A stretch of 43,923 bases of DNA from assembly GCF_024281235.1 (NCBI RefSeq), contig NZ_JAHWXY010000017.1:1-43923 (forward strand). The letters are read 5' to 3'. The translations under genes were made by a program, and so were the position numbers. The stretch is from Shinella daejeonensis (GTDB taxonomy: Bacteria; Pseudomonadota; Alphaproteobacteria; Rhizobiales; Rhizobiaceae). The notes below the pieces were generated by a model. The model did not search any database, was not told the origin of the DNA, and worked only from the letters and a program-made list of their open reading frames with translations. Shown here piece by piece: positions 38,073 to 43,923 of this stretch (positions within the stretch are counted from its first letter, which is position 1; every line of letters begins with the position of its first letter).

Positions 38073-38957
38073 TCAGGGCAGGAATTTCGGCTCGAAGCGT
38101 CCCTTGACCGGCAGGCCGAGTTCAAATGTCCGGCCGGCCTGCGGATCGTCCGCGCGCGCCGCCGCATCGAGCCCGTCCCAGGCGGAGGTGACGAGCAGCC
38201 GGTCCGCTTTCGCGCCGATGAAGGCCGGGCAGGTCGTCTGTGCCGCCGGGATGGAATGGCTTGCGATGCGCGTGCCGTCGGGCCGGTAGACGTCCACCGC
38301 GCCTGCGCCCCAGCGGGCGTTCCAGATGAGCCCGTCGGCGTCGCAGACGGAGCCGTCGATACCGCCCGGCTCGCCGGAGCGATCGCTCAGGCATTCCGGC
38401 TGGCCTTGCGGAAGCGCGGTTTTCGCATCGATGGCCACGCGCATCAGACGGTTGACGTCGGTGTCGGTGTAATAGGCGGTCGCGCCATCAGGCGAAAAAC
38501 AGATGCTGTTGGGGATCGTGATGCCGGAGAAAAGCCGCGTCACCCGCTCACCGGCCACATGGTAGATGGCGCCGGAATGTTTTTGCGCGGAGCGTCCCAT
38601 CGTGCTGGCCCAAAGCGCGCCGGACGGATGGACGCGCGCATCGTTGGAGCGGTTTTGCGGCTTGTCCTCCAGTTTTGCGAAGGGCGTCAGCCGCCCGTCC
38701 GCGACCGTGCGGATGAACAGGCCGGCATCGGCGAGGATCAACTGGCGCTGCCCGTCGATCACCGCCAGCGCGCTGCCGTGAACGGGTATGTCGTGCACCT
38801 GCTTGCGCATGGTGCCAAGCTGCAACTCATGCAGCTTGCGCTCGAGAATGTCGAACCAGAAGGCGGTGTCGGTCGCCGGGTCGTAGGTCGGCCCTTCGCC
38901 GAGCCGGCAGGCGGTGTCGCAGAGCGTGCGGCCGGCAAAGGCTACGGCTTTGGTCAT
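38073..38957 (-). CDS. SMP-30/gluconolactonase-family lactonase
   Basis: This 294-residue six-bladed beta-propeller enzyme opens sugar lactones. The divalent-metal ligands expected for the SMP-30 family are seen as Glu21 (RLGEGP), Asn150 (TIPNSICFSPDG) and Asp201 (GIDGSVCDADG), with Asn105-Asp106 (RSNDARVHPSG) in the substrate pocket. Next to dgoA and dgoK, the likely substrate is a galactono-lactone or similar aldono-lactone, yielding the acid; the neighbour genes suggest this but do not prove it. No signal peptide is seen. Its ATG overlaps the dgoA stop by four bases. Confidence 0.92.
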   Translation of the reverse strand: MTKAVAFAGRTLCDTACRLGEGPTYDPATDTAFWFDILERKLHELQLGTMRKQVHDIPVHGSALAVIDGQRQLILADAGLFIRTVADGRLTPFAKLEDKPQNRSNDARVHPSGALWASTMGRSAQKHSGAIYHVAGERVTRLFSGITIPNSICFSPDGATAYYTDTDVNRLMRVAIDAKTALPQGQPECLSDRSGEPGGIDGSVCDADGLIWNARWGAGAVDVYRPDGTRIASHSIPAAQTTCPAFIGAKADRLLVTSAWDGLDAAARADDPQAGRTFELGLPVKGRFEPKFLP

Positions 38958-39592
38958 CCATCGGCTCCATAGGCGGCGTCATAGGCCGCGATGGTAGCCC
39001 GGGCGCGTTCGCCCACGTCCGCAGCGCTCATGCCGGGTTTGTAGAGGCTGGAGCCGAGACCGAAGCTGCGAATGCCGATCTGCGCATAATCGGCGAAGTT
39101 CTTCTCCGAGACGCCGCCGACCGCAGCGATTTCGAGTTCCGCCGGCAGCACGGTGCGGATCGCCTGGATGCCGGCGGGGCCGAGGACGCTGGCGGGGAAG
39201 AACTTCAGCCCGGTCGCCCCGGCGCGGGCGGCGGCCAGCGCCTCCGTCGGCGTGAAGACGCCGGGCATCGTCACCATCCCCTTTTCGGCCGCGCGGGCGA
39301 TGACCGCCGGTTCGACATTCGGGCTGACCATCAGCCGGCCGCCGACGTCGGCGAGCCGGTCGACATCCTCGACCGTCAGAACGGTGCCGCCGCCGATCAG
39401 GCAGGAGGCGGGGGCCATGCGCACCGCCATGCCGATGGAGCGGAACGGATCGGGAGAGTTCAGCGGGATCTCGATGGCCGTGAAGCCGGTCTCGATCAGG
39501 GTTCCGACCACGGCTTCCGTCTCTTCCGGCCGGAGGCCGCGCAGGATGGCGATCAGGGGATAGGTCATGGGGGGAAAGGGAGTGCGGTTCAT
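38954..39592 (-). CDS. dgoA: 2-dehydro-3-deoxy-6-phosphogalactonate aldolase
   Basis: This enzyme splits 2-keto-3-deoxy-6-phosphogalactonate into pyruvate and glyceraldehyde 3-phosphate, the last step of the De Ley-Doudoroff galactonate pathway. The 212-residue class I aldolase shows PLIAILRG at the start, Glu41 in AIEIPLNSP, GGGTVL, and the Schiff-base Lys130 in GLKFFPAS, followed by AVGGV and GLGSSLY. The IPLNSP motif is typical of DgoA rather than of Eda. The start at ATG 39592 is favoured over an internal ATG at 39568, though neither has a strong ribosome site. It lies 43 bases after dgoK and overlaps the lactonase gene. Confidence 0.93.
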   Translation of the reverse strand: MNRTPFPPMTYPLIAILRGLRPEETEAVVGTLIETGFTAIEIPLNSPDPFRSIGMAVRMAPASCLIGGGTVLTVEDVDRLADVGGRLMVSPNVEPAVIARAAEKGMVTMPGVFTPTEALAAARAGATGLKFFPASVLGPAGIQAIRTVLPAELEIAAVGGVSEKNFADYAQIGIRSFGLGSSLYKPGMSAADVGERARATIAAYDAAYGADG

Positions 39593-39635
39593 TGTTTCGG
39601 CTTTCTCGAAAGGAGCGGGGGAGGGCCTTGCGTGT

Positions 39636-40550
39636 TCAGAGAGACCAGAGGGCTTTCGCCGCATAGGCGAGGCCGGTGCGAACGGCGTCGTCGGCGTCGA
39701 TGCGGAAGGGGGTGAGGTTGGCGGCGGCAAGCGCCGTCTCGTAAAGTGCGCCGAGCCCGCCGGAGGCCACGAGGGCGACCGGCGTGCCGCTCTCGGCAAG
39801 CGACAGGGCGCCGGCGATCTCCAGGCCGATCAGCGTGCCGGAAAGCCTCGCCCGGGCGTCGGCGGGGGCAAGGCCGGCAAGAAGCCCGGCGGCGCGCACG
39901 CAAAACAGCCGGTTCGTCGCAAGGCCCGGCGCTGCAAGGGTCGATTCGACCGCGTCGCGGAAGGCGGGACTGTCGCCATCGACCGGGCCGGAGCCGTCGA
40001 CGGAATGCGAAAGGATCGTGTGCCGGGCGATGGCGTCGAACAATTCGCCCGTCATGAAGGTGGAAAAACCTTCGACCCGGCCGCCGGCAAGCCGCACCCA
40101 TTTGCTATGGGTGCCCGGCATGCAGACGAGCCGGTCTCCGGCACCAAGCGCATCGGCGGCGCCGAGCAGTTGCGTCTCCTCGCCGCGCATCACGTCGGCG
40201 GCGGGAGCGCGCTGGGCAAGGCCCGGCAGGACGCGGATATCCGCGTCCACGTCCGGAATGCGCACGGCGGCGGCGGGTATGGCGGAAAGGGCGGTGGGCG
40301 TATCGAGATAGCCCGCCTCGATCCAGCCCTGTTTCGCCCCGGCCATGCCGCAGATCAGCACCGGCAGGTCCCGCGGCGCGCCGACGGCGGCAAGGTGACT
40401 GTCGAGCACCGTCTGGAAGCCGGTCCGCGCAGCGGTCGTCATGCCCTCGCCGCTGCGGCGCGTGGCGATCGGTTCTCCGGTCTCGTCGATGAGCCACAGG
40501 CGGAAACTGGTGGTTCCCCAGTCGATGGCGACATAGGCGGGTTCGGTCAT
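39636..40550 (-). CDS. dgoK: 2-dehydro-3-deoxygalactonokinase
   Basis: DgoK phosphorylates 2-keto-3-deoxygalactonate with ATP, feeding the DgoA aldolase. The 304-residue product has the family start AYVAIDWGTTSFRLW (Asp10), GEGM, CGMAGAKQGW, GEETQLLG, the substrate motif MPGTHSKWV and the closing SGGLGALYE. ATG 40550 is preceded by GGAGG nine bases upstream. It is the first gene of the minus-strand dgoK-dgoA-lactonase operon, divergent from the IclR regulator. No DgoD dehydratase gene lies in this cluster, so the keto-deoxy acid must come from elsewhere. Confidence 0.94.
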   Translation of the reverse strand: MTEPAYVAIDWGTTSFRLWLIDETGEPIATRRSGEGMTTAARTGFQTVLDSHLAAVGAPRDLPVLICGMAGAKQGWIEAGYLDTPTALSAIPAAAVRIPDVDADIRVLPGLAQRAPAADVMRGEETQLLGAADALGAGDRLVCMPGTHSKWVRLAGGRVEGFSTFMTGELFDAIARHTILSHSVDGSGPVDGDSPAFRDAVESTLAAPGLATNRLFCVRAAGLLAGLAPADARARLSGTLIGLEIAGALSLAESGTPVALVASGGLGALYETALAAANLTPFRIDADDAVRTGLAYAAKALWSL

Positions 40551-40653
40551 CGGAACATGCCTCCATCGGCGATCGGTGTTTGTGCGGTGACGGCGGCGTC
40601 CGACGCCGGGCAAGGACAGGGGCGGGTCATGATTCTCGCTGCTGACAATGATT

Positions 40654-40670
40654 GTTCCATTATTTGGAAC
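40654..40670. promoter_or_regulatory. Candidate IclR operator
   Basis: GTTCC-N7-GGAAC is a perfect inverted repeat in the dgoK-iclR divergent region, and a smaller palindrome ATTC-G-GAAT follows at 40682-40690. IclR-family repressors often bind such short palindromes and regulate the divergent catabolic operon. Confidence 0.55.
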
Positions 40671-40735
40671 CTAGTTTGATTATTCGGAATTATTTCGCTA
40701 CTCTCGCGAACTGTCAAGAGAAAGGGCGGGAAAGC

Positions 40736-41527
40736 ATGGAGACGGAACGCGACACGGACGAGGGCGGCACCGGAACGCTCGGCAAGGCGATGGCCGTGCT
40801 GGAAACGGTGACGCTTGCCGAGCGGCCGATGCGTTTCACCGACGTGCTTGCCGTAACGCGACAGCCGCGCGGTACGCTTCATCGCCAGCTTTCCCATCTG
40901 GTGCGCGAAGGGTTGCTGGATCTGACGCCCGATCATGTCTATGTGCCGGGCCTGCGCTTGCTGAAGCTTGCCGCCGCGAGCTGGGCGCGCAACGATTTCC
41001 GCGTCGTCGCCGCGCCGCATCTGGAGAGGCTGCACGGCCACACCGGCGAGACCGTCCATCTCGGCGTGTTGCGCGGCCGCGAGATCATCTATCTCGACAA
41101 GGTCGAAAGCCGGCAGGCGGTGCGGATGAATTCCCAGATCGGCAACGCGTCCCCCGCCTATTGCACGGGCATCGGCAAGGCGGCGCTTTCGGCGCTGCCC
41201 CCCGCTGCGCTCGACGCCGCGCTGCGCGGGCCGGAACGACGCCGCTACACGCCGAACACCATCACCGCCCTGCCTGCGCTTCTCGCCGAGTTCGAGACCG
41301 TCCGCACCGAAGGCGTCGCCTTCGATCGCGAGGAGCACGAGCCGGGTATCCGCTGTGTGGCGGCGCCGATCCGGGATGTCGAAGGCACCTTCTTCGCCGG
41401 CATATCCGTGACCGGCCCGGCCTATCGCGTCAGCCAGGAGCAACTCGCGCTCTGGGCCCCGCAAGTGGTCGAGGCGGCGCGCGCCATCATGGCGGAACTG
41501 CCGGCGCGGCTGGGGCCGCAACGATAG
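40736..41527 (+). CDS. IclR-family transcriptional regulator
   Basis: This 263-residue regulator has an N-terminal winged helix (about 15-80: GKAMAVLETVTLAERPMRFTDVLAVTRQPRGTLHRQL) and the IclR effector domain (about 95-255: GETVHLGVLRGREIIYLDKVESRQAVRM, YCTGIGKAALSALP, GIRCVAAPIRD). It probably represses the divergent dgo operon and responds to a keto-deoxy acid or its phosphate, by analogy with other IclR sugar-acid regulators. ATG 40736 has GGGCGGG upstream. Its final 12 codons including the TAG stop are the first copy of a 36-bp tandem repeat that continues past the gene. Confidence 0.93.
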   Translation: METERDTDEGGTGTLGKAMAVLETVTLAERPMRFTDVLAVTRQPRGTLHRQLSHLVREGLLDLTPDHVYVPGLRLLKLAAASWARNDFRVVAAPHLERLHGHTGETVHLGVLRGREIIYLDKVESRQAVRMNSQIGNASPAYCTGIGKAALSALPPAALDAALRGPERRRYTPNTITALPALLAEFETVRTEGVAFDREEHEPGIRCVAAPIRDVEGTFFAGISVTGPAYRVSQEQLALWAPQVVEAARAIMAELPARLGPQR

Positions 41528-41601
41528 GACGAACTGCCGGCGCGGCCGGGGCCGCAACGATAGGACGAACGATGGTGCGGCCGGGGCCGCAACGATAGGG
41601 C
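41495..41601. repeat. 36-bp tandem repeat at the end of the iclR gene
   Basis: Three copies: 41495-41530, 41531-41566 and a diverged third at 41567-41601, with a trace of a fourth. The first two differ at one base. Copy one encodes the IclR C-terminus ELPARLGPQR plus TAG; copy two would encode ELPARPGPQR plus TAG. This looks like slippage duplication of a gene end. Confidence 0.9.
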
Positions 41602-41898
41602 GAGCCGTGGCGCGCGGACCTACCGCATGCGGCTGTTTTGCCCGCCTGTTTTACGGTAAACTGGAAAAACCCGCTGGACGCGGTCGGGCGTGCGCCTTTA
41701 GCTTCCGCTGAAGCATTCGTCGGGAATGCGTCGCCCCTCGTCCTTTCAGGGAGCGGCATGGAGGATCAGGGCAGCTCTTGCGAGGCTGGCCCATTCGGCG
41801 TGGCGGTGGAGGCGGCGTCGGGGCGCGGCAGGTCCGTGGAAGCTCCATCGATGCAGGGAAAGACCGGCGAAACAGGGAAGGCGCGGGAGGGGGCGGAC
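41602..41898. other. Leader of the LuxR pair, with palindromes
   Basis: No convincing gene. TTTAC-G-GTAAA (41650-41660) and GCATTC-N5-GAATGC (41713-41729) are perfect palindromes that could be operators. An in-frame ATG at 41758 with GGGAG upstream could extend the next protein by 47 residues, but that stretch is low in complexity. Confidence 0.4.
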
Positions 41899-42636
41899 AT
41901 GACGGAGCGACTTGACACGGCGCCTGCATGCCTGGAGGGCTCGGAGCAGCGCGCGCCTTCGGCCCTCGATACGCCGGCTCTCATCGCCGAGAGCCTTTCG
42001 GCCCTCGTCGAGGATTACGGCCTTTCCGGTTACGTGCTCATCACGGTTCCCGGCGAGACCTCGACGGATTTTTCCTCCAGCGTCCTCCTGACCTCCTGGC
42101 CGGAAGAGATGCTGAAGTCCTACGATCATGCCGGCCTCGTCTTCGGCAGCCCGGTCATCGAGCGGCTTCGCAACAGCACTATCCCCTTTCTCTATGACAG
42201 CGAAGCGACCAACCGCCGCCGCGCCGACGGCAAGGCGGAAATCGCGGCCTGCCTTTTTGAGAAATACGGTCTTCCGCGGGGCGCCTATTTCCCAGCCCAC
42301 AATTCGGCGGGGCTTCGCGGCGCGCTCGCCTTCGGCGGCCGTCGCGCGGCATTGACGGCCCGGGAAATGATCGAGCTGAATGCCGTGGCCAATCACGTCT
42401 TCACCCGCATGGTGGCCCTCACGGCCGATCGGTCGGCGCGCGCCGATCTGTCGCGCCGCGAGATCGAATGCCTCTCCTGGGCGTCGGCGGGCAAGACCAG
42501 CCTGGAAATGTCCGAAATCCTCGGTCTTTCCGAATATACGGTCAATCATTACCTGAACCGGGCGACGCGCAAGCTCGATGCCGTCAACCGGCCCCAGGCC
42601 GTCGCCAAGGCCGTCCGTGCCGGGCTGCTGAACTGA
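41899..42636 (+). CDS. LuxR-family solo transcriptional regulator 1
   Basis: This 245-residue regulator has an N-terminal autoinducer-binding-like domain (about 30-165: DYGLSGYVLITVPGE, LTSWPEEMLKSYDHAGLVFGSPVIERL, IPFLYD) and a C-terminal LuxR/GerE helix-turn-helix (about 180-240: LSRREIECLSWASAGKTSLEMSEILGLSEYTVNHYLNRATRKL). At the position of the conserved Asp-Pro pair that contacts acyl-homoserine lactone it has Ser-Pro (GSP), and the later Trp is Leu (PFLYD). No luxI-type synthase is present. A strong site (GGAGGGGG) precedes ATG 41899. The next LuxR gene starts 13 bases after its stop. Confidence 0.9.
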   Translation: MTERLDTAPACLEGSEQRAPSALDTPALIAESLSALVEDYGLSGYVLITVPGETSTDFSSSVLLTSWPEEMLKSYDHAGLVFGSPVIERLRNSTIPFLYDSEATNRRRADGKAEIAACLFEKYGLPRGAYFPAHNSAGLRGALAFGGRRAALTAREMIELNAVANHVFTRMVALTADRSARADLSRREIECLSWASAGKTSLEMSEILGLSEYTVNHYLNRATRKLDAVNRPQAVAKAVRAGLLN

Positions 42637-42649
42637 TGGAGAATCAAGC

Positions 42650-43465
42650 GTGCGTCCCTCCGATCCCCGTTCCGCTTCCCGCCCGCCCGGCAAGCCGGGA
42701 ACCGACAAAAGGCGTCGTGTCGTGACGGCGGCGCGGACCGGAGACGATATCCCGGACGATTTCGAGGAAGGCGTCGAGATCGCCGCCCTTGAAACCCAGT
42801 TCGATATCGTGCGCTACATGCGCCGCAAATGCGAGGAATACGGCCTGCGCTATTTCCTTGCCTTCACCCTGCCGGGCTTCGAGGCCGAGAAGCTGTCGGC
42901 CTATTCGATCGTCAGCAACTGGCCGCAGGAAGTGCTCGCCCGCTACGATGCGCTGCGGATGATCCGCTATAGCGCGGGCATTCGCAAGCTGCGGGTCACC
43001 ACGGTCCCCTTTTCCTACGATCTCCAGGAGTGGCTGGGAGAATCGAACGACGCGCCCGAATCCGGCGACCTGCGGGCGCTGATGGATACGCACGGCATGC
43101 GCGTCGGGCACTTCTTTCCGGTCCATGATGCGCTCGGCAACCGTGGCGCGATCCTCTGGTCGGGCGAAAACGCCGCGCTGCCGCGCGACGACCGGTTGAT
43201 GTTGCAGATGATTTCGGTTCACCTTTTCAATCGTCTCGCCGAAATCGGCGCGGCCTGGAAATCGGGACAGGTGACGCTGACCGAACGCGAGGTGCAATGT
43301 CTGAGCTGGACGGCCGCCGGCAAGACCAGCCTGGAGATCGCCGAAATCCTCGGGCTTTCCGAACATACCGTCAATCACTACCTCAACCAGGTCACCCGGA
43401 AGCTGGAGGCGGTGAACCGCACCCAGGCCGTGGTCAAGGCGATCCGCCGCGGCCTGATCGCCTGA
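42650..43465 (+). CDS. LuxR-family solo transcriptional regulator 2
   Basis: This 271-residue paralogue of the preceding gene has a basic disordered start (about 1-30), the autoinducer-like domain (about 40-195: YGLRYFLAFTLPG, VSNWPQEVLARYDALRMIRYSAGIRKL, VPFSYDL) and a LuxR helix-turn-helix (about 205-265: LTEREVQCLSWTAAGKTSLEIAEILGLSEHTVNHYLNQVTRKL). The Asp-Pro ligand pair is replaced (YSAG), more so than in its neighbour. The HTH halves are close to identical, so the two may bind similar DNA or form a heterodimer. Start: GTG 42650 with GGAGA seven bases upstream; co-translated with the first gene. Confidence 0.88.
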   Translation: MRPSDPRSASRPPGKPGTDKRRRVVTAARTGDDIPDDFEEGVEIAALETQFDIVRYMRRKCEEYGLRYFLAFTLPGFEAEKLSAYSIVSNWPQEVLARYDALRMIRYSAGIRKLRVTTVPFSYDLQEWLGESNDAPESGDLRALMDTHGMRVGHFFPVHDALGNRGAILWSGENAALPRDDRLMLQMISVHLFNRLAEIGAAWKSGQVTLTEREVQCLSWTAAGKTSLEIAEILGLSEHTVNHYLNQVTRKLEAVNRTQAVVKAIRRGLIA

Positions 43466-43616
43466 GGTCCGGAAACGACACGGTTTTCCTCGTCCGCCGG
43501 CTGCCTGCGGCAAATCGCATCCGGCTTTCAGGGGCTAAATTGTTTGGCGAATGCGGCTGGGTACATTATCTACGCCTCAGGCGCGGACCAATGCCGCGGC
43601 AAGTCTCGGGGGTATC

Positions 43617-43923
43617 ATGACGGATGTCAGCAAGGAACAGATTCTCGATCGTCTGAGGACGGTGCGCGGCCCGGACATGGAGGACAATATCGTCGACCTC
43701 GGTCTGGTGTCGGACGTTTTCATCGCCGACGGCAAGGCTTATTTCTCCATCACCGTGCCGGCGGAGCGGGCACGCGAGCTGGATCCCCTGCGCGCCGCCG
43801 CCGAGCGGGTGGTCCGTGAAATCCCGGGCATCACCGCGGCAATGGTGGCGCTGACGGCCGACAAGCGGGCGGCCACCGGTCCGGCGGCAGCGCGCGCGCC
43901 GTCCCCGCCGCCGTCCGGCCGCG
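43617..43923 (+). CDS. Mrp/ApbC-type iron-sulfur cluster carrier, N-terminal part
   Basis: An open frame from ATG 43617 runs off the right edge (102 codons seen), with CGGGGG just upstream as a ribosome site. The visible part is the MIP18/DUF59 domain that precedes the P-loop ATPase in bacterial Mrp proteins: SKEQILDRLRTVRGPDMEDNIVDLGLVSDVFI, then AYFSITVPAERA and an Ala/Pro-rich linker. Mrp/ApbC carries Fe-S clusters to apoproteins in the cytoplasm. The ATPase domain should follow beyond the window; I cannot check it. Confidence 0.85.
   Translation, partial: MTDVSKEQILDRLRTVRGPDMEDNIVDLGLVSDVFIADGKAYFSITVPAERARELDPLRAAAERVVREIPGITAAMVALTADKRAATGPAAARAPSPPPSGR

Noticed and set aside
41495..41601. 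A CRISPR-like array
   Set aside because: The units are contiguous, without spacers, and encode a gene end; this is a tandem duplication.

Overview
The window is about 44 kb of GC-rich (mid-60s percent) chromosomal DNA. It almost certainly comes from an alphaproteobacterium of the Rhizobiaceae (Rhizobium, Sinorhizobium/Ensifer or Shinella type). Signs of this are the short-form HisG with a HisZ partner, a CIRCE-controlled groESL operon, IleS without its C-terminal zinc knuckle, a MutL carrying its own endonuclease motif, DUF4170 and DUF2093 family small proteins, a candidate EcfG-type general-stress promoter, and Rhizobiales-type palindromic repeats. Most of the window is core, conserved chromosome. 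I see no rRNA, tRNA, CRISPR array, transposase, phage gene or plasmid function.

Layout. Positions 1-1.5 kb hold the start of a secreted protein (minus strand), tag and a small unknown ORF. Positions 1.6-5.0 kb hold the histidyl-tRNA synthetase/histidine biosynthesis run hisS-hisZ-hisG. Positions 5.1-7.1 kb hold a Nu-class glutathione S-transferase and a ferredoxin-reductase-like flavoprotein, and 7.2-7.6 kb a small PAS-like protein. Positions 8.0-10.35 kb hold groES-groEL on the minus strand, with a CIRCE operator, a heat-shock-type promoter, a terminator, and an odd duplicated groEL 3' end separated by a hairpin-rich insert. Positions 10.5-20.7 kb carry housekeeping genes: HAD hydrolase, ribF, ileS, lipoprotein, GNAT, tadA, rluB, rsmD and a patatin-like lipase. 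Positions 20.7-30.6 kb hold a KefB-type antiporter (minus), pmbA, a cysQ-like phosphatase, DUF4170, the lipid A genes waaA and lpxK with a HAD hydrolase between them, then DUF2093 and mutL (minus).

Positions 30.9-34.6 kb form a likely signalling island: a PAS-PAS-receiver-receiver protein with no kinase, a GGDEF-EAL protein with both motifs intact, and a PilZ protein. Together they suggest a sensor, a cyclic-di-GMP turnover enzyme and a cyclic-di-GMP receptor. Positions 34.6-37.2 kb hold a LysR regulator divergent from a non-pyrrolysine MttB-family methyltransferase. Positions 37.2-37.9 kb hold a secreted PRC-barrel protein with a GGAAC-N16-CGTT promoter. Positions 38.1-41.5 kb hold a sugar-acid cluster (dgoK, dgoA, SMP-30 lactonase) divergent from an IclR regulator, with a palindromic operator between them. 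Positions 41.9-43.5 kb hold two tandem LuxR-type solo regulators that lack the usual acyl-homoserine-lactone-binding residues. The window ends in the first 102 codons of an Mrp/ApbC-type iron-sulfur carrier.

Most promising for a second look: the LuxR-solo pair, the kinase-less PAS/receiver protein beside the c-di-GMP genes, the lone MttB-family gene with its LysR regulator, and two separate cases where the 3' end of a gene (groEL, iclR) has been duplicated.
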